From NCBI RefSeq assembly GCF_014699055.1, contig NZ_JACXAC010000002.1, forward strand, positions 496,001 through 560,000: a stretch of DNA of 64,000 nucleotides, in the 5' to 3' direction. A program made the translations under genes and the position numbers. Every line of letters starts with the position of its first letter. Position 1 is the stretch's first letter. Source of the stretch: Hymenobacter armeniacus (GTDB lineage: Bacteria > Bacteroidota > Bacteroidia > Cytophagales > Hymenobacteraceae). Shown one piece after another: positions 38,516 to 49,555 of this stretch. Below the pieces are notes generated by a model. That model made no database searches and was not told the origin of the DNA. It worked only from the letters and a program-made list of their open reading frames with translations.

Positions 38516-39997
38516 ATGGGTATAGTTTACAAGGCAGAGCGTTGGATGGCATGGCTGTCCAGCGCTCGTTTGTTTCGGGTGTTAGCGGGGCTCAACCTCC
38601 TCGTCACCCTGGTGCTGGCAGTGGCGTCGCTGCACGCCATCACCCCCGACGACCGCAGCTCCTACATGGGCTTGGCCGAGGGCATGCTGCACGGGCGGTA
38701 CTCGGCCTGGTATTTTCTGCCCGATTACATTCCGGACACGTTTCGCAACCCCGGCTACCCGGTGTTTTTGCTGCTGCTGAAAAGCATTGGCCTGCACGAA
38801 ACCGGCATCCGGCTGTTCCAGACCGGGCTCTACATCGGCACCATTGCCCTCGTGTTGCGGCTGATAAAGCACTGCGAAGGCGCCAACCACACGTGGCTGG
38901 TGCGCAACCTGTTTTTGCTGCTGCTGCTGCCCAACATTCAGCTGGCCTACCTGGCGGCCTACATCTACCCCGAAGTGCTGGTGGCGTTTATGATTGCGCT
39001 TTATGGCGTGGTGGCCATCACCTGGGCCCCTTCGTGGAAACGGACGCTGACGCTGGCGCTGGTGGCGGGCGTGGTGTTCCAGCTGCGGCCGGTGTTTGTG
39101 TTCGTGCCGGTCATTCAGCTGCTGCTCGATTTCTGGCAAACGCGGCGTCAGGGCTTTTCCTGGGTGCAGGCTGCGGCGCTGCTGCTCGTTTTCGGGGCCA
39201 CCATGCTGCCCTACGGCCTCTGGAACCTGCGCCACCACGGCGTGTTCAAGACGACTTCGCTGGAAGGCGGCGCCGGGGTGATGCAGATTGGCTTTTGGGC
39301 CCTGCGCATGCCCGGCTACCACGAAGGGCGCTACTGGGGCAACCAGATGGGCGACGAAGTGGTGTCCTTCACCGACACCGCTGACGTGAAAAACCACATT
39401 GCCGCCTTCAACCGCGAGTGGGACGTCATCGACGCCCAAACCAAGCCGCTGCTCACCGACGTGGACCGCCGCTACGCCGCCCAGATGTACCACTACATCC
39501 CGCCGGCCTGGCCCGACTACGGCTTCCTGTTTCCCACCTACAGCTCGGCCTACACCATCAAGCGCGAACAGCTGCTGATGAAAGCCAACGTGGCCGACAT
39601 TCTGCGGGAGCCCGGCTACTATTTCAAAACGCGTCTTTACACGCTGGTGCGCCTGTGGGTGACGGGCGTGCAGCGCCCGGCCTGGCGCGCGGCCACCAGC
39701 CCCGTGGCCAAAATCAAAGTGCTGTACCCCACGCTCGTGAGCGGCTTCACCTTTCTGCTGGCCGTGGCCAGCATCGGGTGGGTGCTGCTGAGCCGGCGCC
39801 GGATGGCGTGCGCGCCCACCTGGCGGCTGTCGTTGGCGTTGGTGGTGTATTTCGGGCTCATTCACCTGCCGTTTGCCATTCAGGCGCGCTACACGGTGCC
39901 CGTGCGGCCCTGGCTTCTGCTGAGCATCGCGCTGGCAGTAGGGGCGTGGCTAACGCGCCGAACCCAGGGCGGCACTCAGGCGCTTATGCCGGCGTAA
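38516..39997 (+). CDS. ArnT/PMT-like integral-membrane glycosyltransferase (GT-C)
   Basis: A 493-aa inner-membrane protein with about 10-11 hydrophobic segments and a soluble stretch at ~270-360. After TM1 the loop 'LHAITPDDRSSYMGLAEGML' holds the acidic pair (Asp-Asp) expected of GT-C active sites, and 'FRNPGYPVFLLLL' is the P-G-Y-P-x2-L pattern of the GT39/GT83-like group. Placed directly after a DPM-like GT2, it probably transfers a sugar from lipid phosphate to the glycan on the outer face of the membrane. The gap that follows (39998-40233) holds only a -7 box. Confidence 0.8.
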   Translation: MGIVYKAERWMAWLSSARLFRVLAGLNLLVTLVLAVASLHAITPDDRSSYMGLAEGMLHGRYSAWYFLPDYIPDTFRNPGYPVFLLLLKSIGLHETGIRLFQTGLYIGTIALVLRLIKHCEGANHTWLVRNLFLLLLLPNIQLAYLAAYIYPEVLVAFMIALYGVVAITWAPSWKRTLTLALVAGVVFQLRPVFVFVPVIQLLLDFWQTRRQGFSWVQAAALLLVFGATMLPYGLWNLRHHGVFKTTSLEGGAGVMQIGFWALRMPGYHEGRYWGNQMGDEVVSFTDTADVKNHIAAFNREWDVIDAQTKPLLTDVDRRYAAQMYHYIPPAWPDYGFLFPTYSSAYTIKREQLLMKANVADILREPGYYFKTRLYTLVRLWVTGVQRPAWRAATSPVAKIKVLYPTLVSGFTFLLAVASIGWVLLSRRRMACAPTWRLSLALVVYFGLIHLPFAIQARYTVPVRPWLLLSIALAVGAWLTRRTQGGTQALMPA

Positions 39998-40170
39998 GCA
40001 GTCAGGAACTACAAAACGAAGAAACGAAGGCGAAAAAGGGAAGTGAACGATGACGGGCGCGCCGTAGCGCCCGATGGCAACTTGCGGGGCATGATAGCGG
40101 GCAAACGCGACATTGCCAGAACGCTAAGGCGTTAGCGGGTTTTGATGCAGGAATTGTAAAGGCGGCCGTA

Positions 40171-40178
40171 TACCTTTG
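40171..40178 (+). promoter_or_regulatory. -7 promoter box (TACCTTTG) upstream of the pyrophosphatase gene
   Basis: TACCTTTG ends 55 bp before the ATG at 40234. A TTG at 40154 is closer than the standard -33 spacing. It marks the change from glycan to housekeeping genes. Confidence 0.5.
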
Positions 40179-40233
40179 CTCGCATCCCTACCCAACAACA
40201 TTCATTCTTCACCATCACCCTTTTTCGCCGTTT

Positions 40234-42471
<2,238 letters not shown>

Positions 42472-42480
42472 TGCCTGCAC

Positions 42481-42650
42481 CACGGATTCGTGCGGATTTT
42501 TCGGATTCCACGGATTATGTGGGTGATGTACAAAAAGGCTGCTCCTGTGAGCAGCCTTTTTTATGCACTTGCTCCATTTTGAACCCCAATCAGGGAGTGC
42601 GGTAACGTCCACAAAATCCGCCGAATCCGATAAGTCGGCGCGAATCCGTG
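42481..42650. repeat. Imperfect inverted repeat enclosing a terminator
   Basis: Arms at 42481-42522 and 42609-42650 are 42-base imperfect complements (roughly 9 mismatches by eye) starting cacggattcg and carrying repeated ggatt units. The terminator at 42532-42562 is nested inside. The GGATT-rich palindromic style differs from the GTCAT hairpins elsewhere in the window, so this is a second repeat type. Confidence 0.65.
42532..42562 (+). terminator. Rho-independent terminator after the pyrophosphatase gene
   Basis: A perfect stem (aaaaaggctgctc / gagcagccttttt) with a 4-base loop and six T residues, 60 bp after the stop of hppA. The symmetrical A and T tracts mean it could work in both directions. 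Confidence 0.85.
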
Positions 42651-42660
42651 CTTCCGATAG

Positions 42661-42668
42661 TAGCTTTG
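42661..42668 (+). promoter_or_regulatory. -7 promoter box (TAGCTTTG) upstream of the phosphoribosyltransferase gene
   Basis: TAGCTTTG lies 18 bp before the ATG at 42687. Transcription starting about 7 bp later leaves a very short leader, so the next ATG (42696) is also possible as the start. Confidence 0.5.
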
Positions 42669-42686
42669 TTGCCTCATCAGTCCTTC

Positions 42687-43235
42687 ATGCGCCGCATGGG
42701 CCATTCCCAGATTACCATCCACAACAAAGCTTTTCGCCCCTACCTGTCGGCGGCCCAACTGGATGAAGCCGTGACGGAGCTGGCGGCCCGCCTCAGCGCC
42801 GAGTACGCCGGCCGGCAGCCCCTGTTTGTGGTGGTGCTCACGGGCGGCTTCATGTTTGCCTCCGACTTGCTGAAGAAGTACACCGGCGAGTGCGAAATCG
42901 TCTTCATTCGGGTGGCCTCCTACGAGGGCACCGAGAGCAGCGGCCTGGTGCAGGAAATTCTGGGCCTGCGCGAGGAAGTGCAGGGCCGCGACCTGATTAT
43001 CGTGGAAGACATCGTGGACACGGGCACCACCATGCACCACCTGCTGCCCACGCTGCTGGCCAAAGGCCCGGCGTCGGTCGAAATCGCGGCGCTTTTTTTC
43101 AAGCCGGCCAGCCTGCGGCACGAACTCACCGTACGCTACGTGGCGCGCGAGATTCCCAACGATTTTGTGGTGGGCTACGGGCTGGATTACGACGGCCTGG
43201 GCCGCAACCTGCCCGATGTGTACGTGGCCGTGTAG
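42687..43235 (+). CDS. hpt: Hypoxanthine phosphoribosyltransferase
   Basis: A 182-aa purine-salvage enzyme converting hypoxanthine or guanine plus PRPP to the nucleotide. The PRPP loop IVEDIVDTGTTM is intact; 'VVVLTGGFMFASDLL' is the earlier PPi-binding loop and 'FVVGYGLDYDGLGRNLPDVYV' is the characteristic C-terminal segment of HPRTs. ATG 42687 is preferred over an upstream in-frame ATG at 42648, which precedes the -7 box, and over 42696. It heads hpt-adk-obg, an arrangement I know from related bacteria. Confidence 0.92.
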   Translation: MRRMGHSQITIHNKAFRPYLSAAQLDEAVTELAARLSAEYAGRQPLFVVVLTGGFMFASDLLKKYTGECEIVFIRVASYEGTESSGLVQEILGLREEVQGRDLIIVEDIVDTGTTMHHLLPTLLAKGPASVEIAALFFKPASLRHELTVRYVAREIPNDFVVGYGLDYDGLGRNLPDVYVAV

Positions 43236-43313
43236 CCCACGCTTTTGGCGCCGATTGATTAACTTGCCCAAACCACCTCACCCTTCCCTTAGCGAAAACG
43301 CTTCATTACCCAC

Positions 43314-43940
43314 ATGCTGAATATTGTGCTGTTTGGCCCTCCCGGTGCCGGCAAAGGAACCCAAAGCCAGAAACTCATCACCAAGTACAACCTTGTGCAC
43401 CTGAGCACCGGCGATTTGCTGCGCGCCCAGATTGCCCAGGGCACGGAGCTCGGCCTGCAGGCCAAAAAGCTGATGGACGAAGGCCTGCTGGTGCCCGATG
43501 AGGTGGTCATCGGCATGATTGACTCGGCGCTGCAAGCCCACAAGGCCACCGCCGGCGGCTTCATCTTCGACGGGTTTCCGCGCACCGTGCCCCAAGCCGA
43601 GCGCCTCGACCAGCTGATGCAGCAGCACGACAGCGGCATCAACTGCATGATTGCGCTGGAAGTGGCCGAGGAAGAGTTGGTGACCCGTCTGCTGGAGCGC
43701 GGCAAAACCAGCGGCCGCCCCGACGACCAGGACGAAAGCAAAATCCGCCGCCGCGTGACGGTGTACAACACCGAAACCGCCCAGGTGGCCGGCTACTACG
43801 CCGCCCAGAAAAAATTCCACTCCCTCAACGGCATCGGCGCCATCGACAGCATCTTCGGCCAGATTTGCGCCATCATCGACCAGCACCAGCCCGCCGTGCC
43901 CGAAAGCCCGGCTCAGGCCACAAGCGAGGTGAAGGCGTAA
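43314..43940 (+). CDS. adk: Adenylate kinase
   Basis: A 208-aa enzyme that interconverts ATP + AMP with 2 ADP. The P-loop GPPGAGKGT is at residues 8-16, followed by LSTGDLLRAQIAQGTELG (AMP site), 'FIFDGFPRTVPQAERLD' and 'GKTSGRPDDQDESKIRRRVTVYNTET'. The LID is the short, non-zinc form. A repeat-containing gap of 178 bp separates it from obg. Confidence 0.95.
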   Translation: MLNIVLFGPPGAGKGTQSQKLITKYNLVHLSTGDLLRAQIAQGTELGLQAKKLMDEGLLVPDEVVIGMIDSALQAHKATAGGFIFDGFPRTVPQAERLDQLMQQHDSGINCMIALEVAEEELVTRLLERGKTSGRPDDQDESKIRRRVTVYNTETAQVAGYYAAQKKFHSLNGIGAIDSIFGQICAIIDQHQPAVPESPAQATSEVKA

Positions 43941-43978
43941 CTTTACGTTTTTAACACGACCGTCAGCTTTCAACCCGA

Positions 43979-44091
43979 CTGTCATCCTGAGCGCAGCGAA
44001 GGACCTTATCACGTTAGAAAAACCGGCCAGAACGCTTGTTCAGCCCTTATTTCAAACCTGGTAGGGTCCTTTGCTGCGCTCAGGGTGACAG
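43979..44091. repeat. Intergenic inverted repeat (GTCATCCTGAGC hairpin), copy 1
   Basis: Arms of 27 bp at 43979-44005 and 44065-44091 (two mismatches) start with ctgtcatcctgagcg. The whole element, including part of its interior (cttatcacgtt, cgcttgttcag), matches the copy at 56585-56673, which is shorter inside. It lies between adk and obg, ending 27 bp before the obg GTG. Confidence 0.85.
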
Positions 44092-44118
44092 TTCGTTTAC
44101 AATCCATTCCCAATTTCC

Positions 44119-45183
44119 GTGGCTTCCAATAACTTCATCGATTACGTCAAACTTATCTGCCGCTCGGGCAAAGGCGGCGCGGGCTCGCGCCACTACTTCC
44201 GGGCCAAGGGCCTGCCCAACGGCGGCCCCGACGGCGGCGACGGCGGCCGCGGCGGCCACATCATCCTCGAAGGCAACTCGCAGCTCTGGACGCTGCTGCA
44301 CTTGCAGTACCAAAAGCACGTCTTCGCCAAAGACGGCGAGGGCGGGGGCGAAAACCTGCGCTCCGGCGCCCAGGGCGACGACGTGGTGCTGCAAGTGCCG
44401 CTGGGCACGGTGGCCCGCAATGCCGAAACCCAAGAAACGATGCTCGAAATCACGGAGCACGGCCAGCGCGCCATTTTGGTGCCGGGCGGGCGCGGTGGCT
44501 GGGGCAACGACCATTTCAAAAATTCCATCAACCAAGCGCCCGAGTACGCCCAGCCCGGCGAGCCCGCCGTGGAAGCCGTCGTCATCTTGGAGCTGAAGCT
44601 GCTGGCCGACGTGGGCCTTGTGGGCTTCCCGAACGCGGGCAAGAGCACGCTGCTCTCGGTGGTGAGCGCGGCCAAGCCCAAAATTGCCGACTACGCCTTC
44701 ACCACCCTGGTGCCCAACCTGGGCGTGGTGGCCTACCGCGACTACAAATCCTTCGTGATGGCCGACATTCCCGGCATCATCGAGGGCGCGGCCGAGGGCA
44801 AGGGCCTTGGCACCCGCTTCCTGCGCCACATCGAGCGCAACTCCATGCTGCTCTTTATGATAAGCTGCGACAGCCCCGACATCGCCGCCGAATACCAGGT
44901 GCTGGTGAACGAGCTGGAGCAGTTCAACCCCGAACTGCTGGAAAAGCAGCGCCTGCTGGCCATCACCAAGTCCGACATGATAGACGAGGAGTTAGAAGCC
45001 GAAATCCGCGCTACACTTCCGGAGGAGGTACCATCCATCTTCATTTCCAGCCTCACGAACAAGAACATCATGCCGCTGAAGGACATGATTTGGAAGGCGC
45101 TGGAAGAAATCCGCCGTAACGCTGCCCCCACTAAACGCCAGGGACTTGGCGAAGAGGAAGGCGACGAAGAATGGCCTTCCTAG
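44119..45183 (+). CDS. obg: Obg-family GTPase
   Basis: A 354-aa ribosome-associated GTPase. The N-terminal glycine-rich Obg fold ([29 protein letters not shown]) is followed by G1 GFPNAGKST starting at residue 172, '[11 protein letters not shown]' (G2), DIPGIIEGA (G3) and 'AITKSDMID' (G4). The C-terminus is short and acidic. The start is GTG at 44119, right after the hairpin repeat. It should act in large-subunit assembly and stress control. Confidence 0.95.
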   Translation: MASNNFIDYVKLICRSGKGGAGSRHYFRAKGLPNGGPDGGDGGRGGHIILEGNSQLWTLLHLQYQKHVFAKDGEGGGENLRSGAQGDDVVLQVPLGTVARNAETQETMLEITEHGQRAILVPGGRGGWGNDHFKNSINQAPEYAQPGEPAVEAVVILELKLLADVGLVGFPNAGKSTLLSVVSAAKPKIADYAFTTLVPNLGVVAYRDYKSFVMADIPGIIEGAAEGKGLGTRFLRHIERNSMLLFMISCDSPDIAAEYQVLVNELEQFNPELLEKQRLLAITKSDMIDEELEAEIRATLPEEVPSIFISSLTNKNIMPLKDMIWKALEEIRRNAAPTKRQGLGEEEGDEEWPS

Positions 45184-45196
45184 CGCACTGGTAGAT

Positions 45197-45754
45197 TCAT
45201 GGGAGAAAATGAAACGCCTTGCGGCCCTGCTCTTTCTCCCGTGAATCAAGTCTTTTCTGTGCGTAGCCAGCAACATGAGCATTGGGATTAGCTGCGAGGA
45301 GCTTCAGTTTCTCATACGCTTCTTCGTTTCCAATGTCTGCCAATGCCCAAGTGCATTTCCGTGCTAAGCCGGAGGTGTCATCATATGCTAGATATGAATG
45401 GTAGAGTAGGGAGGCTTTATAAATCCCTTCAACTGCGCGAGCATCTTTAATACGTTGCAGGATGCCGATAATTCCTTCATGATTATAATGGCCGTCCATT
45501 TCCAGCAGTGCTAGTAAAGATGGAACGGCCCGTTTACCAAAACCTCTATCGTTTTTTAAGCCATTAGCAATTCCAATTGCTGCATCAGCTTCCTTAGCTT
45601 TTCCCGAAGCAATGGCACTTTCCATTAATGTAATGAGCAAGTTGGGAGTATCAAACGGAACAGGACCTAGTGCTTGCTCTAACTTGTCGGCAAGTATGTC
45701 GGCATCAATGAATTCAATAATCAGTTTCTGCTGTTCTTTAGTTAGGATTCTCAT
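45197..45754 (-). CDS. HEAT-repeat-like hypothetical protein
   Basis: A 185-aa helical protein of unknown role, with HEAT-like units such as 'AVPSLLALLEMDGHYNHEGIIGILQRIKDARAVEGIYKA' and 'CTWALADIGNEEAYEKLKLLA'. It lies on the - strand between obg and grpE. Its base composition is visibly A+T-richer than the genes on both sides, suggesting acquisition. No signal peptide or TM. It ends 13 bp from the obg stop, convergent with it. Confidence 0.6.
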   Translation of the reverse strand: MRILTKEQQKLIIEFIDADILADKLEQALGPVPFDTPNLLITLMESAIASGKAKEADAAIGIANGLKNDRGFGKRAVPSLLALLEMDGHYNHEGIIGILQRIKDARAVEGIYKASLLYHSYLAYDDTSGLARKCTWALADIGNEEAYEKLKLLAANPNAHVAGYAQKRLDSREKEQGRKAFHFLP

Positions 45755-45891
45755 TGCAAAAGGCTTTGAGTAAATGTACTGAAAGCTGTGCCACTATGGC
45801 AGCCCGCGCCCCTTTGGCCCACTCCTTGCGCCCGCCACGTGACTAACCGGCTAAGCCCGTGAAAAACCCTTTCCGACGAATATTCCCCAAA

Positions 45892-46470
45892 ATGGCTGAC
45901 GAAACCACCCTGCCCCAGGACGACAACCTGACCGCCGACCCCAACCACGTAGCTGGCGAAATGACCGATGTGGACGGCGGCACCACCGACCCCGACATGA
46001 CGGCTACCGGCGCCCCCGCGCCCGAAGGCACCCGCACCGATGCCGAGCTGGCCGACCTCAAAGACAAGTACCTGCGCCTGGCCGCCGAGTTTGAGAACTA
46101 CAAGCGCCGCACCACCAAGGAGCGGATTGAACTGTTCAAAACCGCCAATCAGGAGCTGATGACGGCCCTGCTGCCCGTGCTCGACGACTTCGAGCGCGCC
46201 CGCAACGCCACGGCCGCCACCGAAGACGCCGGCGCTGTGCGCGAGAGCATCGACATTATTCAGAACAAACTGAACAAAACGCTGCAGCAAAAGGGTTTGA
46301 CCGCCATGGAAGCCAAGGGCGGCGACTTCGATGCCGAACTGCACGAGGCCATCACCCAGATTCCCGCGCCCAGCGACGACCTGAAAGGCAAAATCGTGGA
46401 CGTGGTGGAGCAAGGCTACTATTTAGGTGACAAAGTAATTCGCCACGCCAAAGTGGTGCTTGGGCAGTAG
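45892..46470 (+). CDS. grpE: Nucleotide-exchange factor GrpE
   Basis: A 192-aa DnaK co-chaperone. An acidic, disordered N-terminus (~50 residues) precedes the coiled-coil 'LADLKDKYLRLAAEFENYKRRTTKERIELFKTAN', which carries the family-defining N-Y-x-R-R-T. The C-terminal beta domain ends 'YYLGDKVIRHAKVVLGQ'. ATG 45892 was preferred; an in-frame GTG at 45859 would add 11 residues (KNPFRRIFPK) and is possible. dnaJ follows 41 bp later with its own -7 box. Confidence 0.92.
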   Translation: MADETTLPQDDNLTADPNHVAGEMTDVDGGTTDPDMTATGAPAPEGTRTDAELADLKDKYLRLAAEFENYKRRTTKERIELFKTANQELMTALLPVLDDFERARNATAATEDAGAVRESIDIIQNKLNKTLQQKGLTAMEAKGGDFDAELHEAITQIPAPSDDLKGKIVDVVEQGYYLGDKVIRHAKVVLGQ

Positions 46471-46478
46471 TACCTTTG
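46471..46478 (+). promoter_or_regulatory. -7 promoter box (TACCTTTG) upstream of dnaJ
   Basis: TACCTTTG begins at the base after the grpE stop and ends 33 bp before the dnaJ ATG. The -33 region would lie inside grpE; no clear TTG at the usual spacing. Confidence 0.45.
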
Positions 46479-46511
46479 TGCATTCTGCCTAAGAATAAAT
46501 TTTAGAAAACG

Positions 46512-47648
46512 ATGGCTACCAAGCGCGATTATTACGAAGTATTGGGCATCGCCAAAAACGCGGAGGGCGACGTAATTAAGTCGGCCTACCGCAAAATGGC
46601 CATTAAGTACCACCCCGACAAAAACCCCGACGACCCGACGGCCGAAGACAAGTTCAAAGAAGCCGCCGAGGCCTACGAGGTGCTCAGCGACGCCAACAAG
46701 CGGGCGCGCTACGACCGGTACGGCCACCAGGGCGTGGGCGGCAACGGCGGCGGCCCCAACATGGAGGACATCTTCTCGCAGTTCGGCGACATCTTCGGCG
46801 GCGGCGGTTTTGAGGGTTTCTTCGGGGGCGGACGCCAGGGCGGCGGCCGGCGCCAGAAGAAGGGCTCGAACCTGCGCATCAAGCTGAAGCTGGACCTGGA
46901 AGAAATCGCCAACGGCGTCGAGAAGAAAATCAAGGTGAAGCGCTACGTGGCCTGCCAGCCCTGCAGCGGCACCGGCGCCAAAAACGGCACCGACCTCAAA
47001 ACCTGCCCCACCTGCCAGGGCCAGGGCCAGACCAAGCGCGTGGTGAACACCATGCTGGGCCAGATGGTGAGCAGCAGCACCTGCCCCACCTGCAACGGCG
47101 AGGGCAAAACCATTGTGGCCACCTGCGACGTGTGCAAAGGCGAAGGCCGCCAGCTGCACGAGGAAGTGATTCCCATCAACATCCCCGCCGGCGTGGCCAA
47201 CGACATGCAGCTGAGCATGAACGGCAAGGGCAACTTCCCCGAGCGCGGCGGCGTGCCCGGCGACCTGCTCATCCAGATTGAGGAGGAGCCGCACGAGTTC
47301 CTGAAGCGCGACGGCAACAACATCATGTTCGAGCAGTACATCTCGTTCGTGGATGCCGCCCTGGGCGCCAACCTGGAAGTGCCCACCATCGAAGGCAAGG
47401 TGAAAATCAAGGTGGACCCCGGCACCCAGCCCGGCAAAATCCTGCGCCTGCGCGGCAAGGGCATCAAGGACATCAACGGCTACGGCCGCGGAGACCAGCT
47501 CATTCACCTGAACGTGTGGACGCCAAAAAACGTGAGCAACCAGGAGCGCGAGCTGCTGGAGAAGCTGCGCGACTCCGACAACTTCACGCCGCACCCCGGC
47601 AAGAACGAAAAGGGCTTTTTCGAGAAGGTGAAGGAGTACTTCGCGTAG
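46512..47648 (+). CDS. dnaJ: Chaperone DnaJ
   Basis: A 378-aa type-I J protein that stimulates DnaK. The J domain has HPD in '[10 protein letters not shown]' near residue 35; a Gly-rich linker ([18 protein letters not shown]) follows; four C-x2-C-x-G-x-G zinc repeats lie at ~150-220 ([32 protein letters not shown]); then the C-terminal substrate domains. Full length and intact. It is paired with grpE; dnaK is not in the window. Confidence 0.96.
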   Translation: MATKRDYYEVLGIAKNAEGDVIKSAYRKMAIKYHPDKNPDDPTAEDKFKEAAEAYEVLSDANKRARYDRYGHQGVGGNGGGPNMEDIFSQFGDIFGGGGFEGFFGGGRQGGGRRQKKGSNLRIKLKLDLEEIANGVEKKIKVKRYVACQPCSGTGAKNGTDLKTCPTCQGQGQTKRVVNTMLGQMVSSSTCPTCNGEGKTIVATCDVCKGEGRQLHEEVIPINIPAGVANDMQLSMNGKGNFPERGGVPGDLLIQIEEEPHEFLKRDGNNIMFEQYISFVDAALGANLEVPTIEGKVKIKVDPGTQPGKILRLRGKGIKDINGYGRGDQLIHLNVWTPKNVSNQERELLEKLRDSDNFTPHPGKNEKGFFEKVKEYFA

Positions 47649-47675
47649 TGTTAGTGGGAGGCAATCCCAGAATGG

Positions 47676-47711
47676 AAAGCCCGCGTCGGATTACCGGCGC
47701 GGGCTTTTTTT
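47676..47711 (+). terminator. Rho-independent terminator after dnaJ
   Basis: Stem aaagcccgcgtcgg with ccggcgcgggcttt (one mismatch/bulge), a 4-base loop and a run of seven T. It lies 27 bp after the dnaJ stop. Confidence 0.8.
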
Positions 47712-47795
47712 GTGCCGATACGTCGTGCCAACGGCAAGACGCAATTAGGCGTCTCTGCATCCGTGGACGGACTGCGTGCTCGTGCAAATAACTGC

Positions 47796-48101
47796 TTAGC
47801 GGGGCGTGGTGCTTTCGGCTGGGCGGCTGTGCACGGCGCCGCGCAGGTCTTGGCCGATTTGGTAGCCGAAGAGCAGGATGGCAACCCCTACCAGCAGCAT
47901 GGAGCCGTAGCGCCGCCAGCCGGGCAGCGCCGGAGCGGCGGCCACGGCGGTGGTCAGAGCCGGGGCGTAGGCAAGGTCGGAGAAGCCAAAACCGAGGGCC
48001 AGCGTGCCGCAGGCAGCGGCGGCCAGCCAGTTGTGGGCCAGCAGCCAGCCGAGGCTGATGATGCCGAAAATGAGTCCGATGGCCACATTGAGCTTTTTCA
48101 T
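47796..48101 (-). CDS. Small membrane protein of unknown function
   Basis: A 101-aa protein with three hydrophobic helices: 'LNVAIGLIFGIISLGWLL', 'WLAAAACGTLALGFGFSDL' and 'YGSMLLVGVAILLFGYQIG'. The N-terminus is short and basic. I do not recognise the family. It is divergent from the sigma factor gene, sharing a 154-bp upstream region. No partner is obvious. Confidence 0.5.
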   Translation of the reverse strand: MKKLNVAIGLIFGIISLGWLLAHNWLAAAACGTLALGFGFSDLAYAPALTTAVAAAPALPGWRRYGSMLLVGVAILLFGYQIGQDLRGAVHSRPAESTTPR

Positions 48102-48255
48102 GGCGCAGGGAGTGAGTTCTTTGTCAGGGCATTCATCGCGCGTCGGTGGCAGGCATTACAGGTGCCGGCCATTTTCTTGCAAATAATTTTTTGGAGAAAG
48201 CCTGTAATGTCCGGTCGGTACCGCCGATTCATTTTCCGAAACTCTTACCCTCCGC

Positions 48256-48771
48256 ATGGCCGCTGCCACCCCGTCTGCTGATTTTGTTGCCGCGCTGCAC
48301 GAGTACCAGCCGCTGCTGCGGCGCGTGGCCCGCCTCTACTGTCAGGACGCCGACGACCGGCAGGACCTGTTCCAGGAAATGGTGCTGCAGCTGTGGCGGG
48401 CGTGGCCGCGCTACGTGCCCCAGCCCAACGCCAAGCTCAGCACCTGGCTCTACCGCATTGCGCTGAACGTGGCCATCTCGAACCTGCGCCAGCGCACCCG
48501 CCGCCCGGCTCCCACGGAACTGGACGCCGAGGCCCTGGCCGTGGCCCAGGCTCCGGAAACGGGCTTCGATGCCGACGACCGCGCCCTGCTCTACCAGGCC
48601 ATCGGCCGGCTGTCGGAAGTCGACAAGGCTTTCATCCTCTTGTACCTCGAAGACCGGCCCTATGAGGAAATGGCCGACATTCTGGGCATTACCCAAAACA
48701 ACGTGCGCGTGAAAATGCACCGCGTGCAGGAAAAACTCCGCGCCCTCCTAGTCCCCGCCGCCCGATGCTAG
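48256..48771 (+). CDS. ECF-type RNA polymerase sigma factor
   Basis: A 171-aa sigma-70 family factor with only regions 2 and 4. Region 2 is 'LLRRVARLYCQDADDRQDLFQEMVLQLWRAWPRY ... STWLYRIALNVAI', with the core-binding and -10 helices; region 4 is 'LSEVDKAFILLYLEDRPYEEMADILGITQNNVRVKMHRVQEKL', the -35 helix-turn-helix. It is overlapped by 7 bp by a membrane-protein gene, the usual place for an anti-sigma factor. Target genes are unknown. Confidence 0.9.
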   Translation: MAAATPSADFVAALHEYQPLLRRVARLYCQDADDRQDLFQEMVLQLWRAWPRYVPQPNAKLSTWLYRIALNVAISNLRQRTRRPAPTELDAEALAVAQAPETGFDADDRALLYQAIGRLSEVDKAFILLYLEDRPYEEMADILGITQNNVRVKMHRVQEKLRALLVPAARC

Positions 48772-49400
48772 AACTCGATGAACTCCGCCGCCAGTGGCAG
48801 CAGCCCGCGGCCGACGTGCCCGCCCCGCTCGATGCAGCGGCCCTAACGCGCCTGTTGGCCCAGCAATCCGATGGCATCATTGGCAAGTTGCGCCGGAGCG
48901 CCCGGTGGGAGCTGTGGGCAAACTTCGTGATACTCGGGGGGGCGCTGGCCCTGGCTGGGCTGGCGCAGGTGCTTTGGCTGCGAGTGGCCGGTGGGGTGCT
49001 GGCCGCCATCGGGGCCGTGTGCATCGTGTACCTGTTCCGAAAATTGCACCTGCTGCTCCGCATGGATGACCCGGCCGGCGACCTGCGTGCCCACCTGCTG
49101 CGCCTCGACAGCGGCCTGCGGGCGCTCATTCGCTTCTACTACCGCTTCACGCTGGCCATGCTGCCGGTGGGCGGGCTGCTGAATTTGCTGATGGTGGTAT
49201 CGACCTCGAAGCGCGAAATCGGGCTGACGTCCGGCTTTGGCTTGGCGCTGGTGCTGGGCCTGGTGGTGGTATTGCCCGCGCTGCTGTATCTACCCGTGGC
49301 CAGCTTGACGAAGCGCTACCTGCAGCGCCTCTACGGCCAGCACCTCGACCGCCTCGAAGCCAACCTGCGCGAGCTGGCCGAGCCGGTGGGTTCGCGCTAG
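48765..49400 (+). CDS. Membrane protein overlapping the ECF sigma gene (candidate anti-sigma factor)
   Basis: A 211-aa protein with a ~50-residue cytosolic N-terminus and four hydrophobic segments ('ELWANFVILGGALALAGLA', 'VAGGVLAAIGAVCIVYLF', 'FTLAMLPVGGLLNLLMVV', 'FGLALVLGLVVVLPALLYL'). There is no zinc-binding H-x3-C-x2-C motif of classical anti-sigma domains. Its ATG is inside the sigma gene (ATGCTAG overlap), so the two are co-translated. The anti-sigma role is inferred from position only. Confidence 0.55.
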   Translation: MLELDELRRQWQQPAADVPAPLDAAALTRLLAQQSDGIIGKLRRSARWELWANFVILGGALALAGLAQVLWLRVAGGVLAAIGAVCIVYLFRKLHLLLRMDDPAGDLRAHLLRLDSGLRALIRFYYRFTLAMLPVGGLLNLLMVVSTSKREIGLTSGFGLALVLGLVVVLPALLYLPVASLTKRYLQRLYGQHLDRLEANLRELAEPVGSR

Positions 49401-49498
49401 CCGTGTCGCCGGCTCCGGCTCATCCGGCTTTTTCCCCGTTCGGGGGCGTTTGGCAGCCGTTTGTGGACCGTCGGCTGGGGCGTGAGGGCCGGGCTTTA

Positions 49499-49506
49499 TA
49501 CATTTG
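49499..49506 (+). promoter_or_regulatory. -7 promoter box (TACATTTG) upstream of the ABC exporter genes
   Basis: TACATTTG ends 49 bp before the GTG start at 49556, a normal leader. No unambiguous -33 element. Confidence 0.5.
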
Positions 49507-49555
49507 CTCAGCGACATTCTTCTACATTTAACCCGCCAACCAACTCTTTTTTTCT

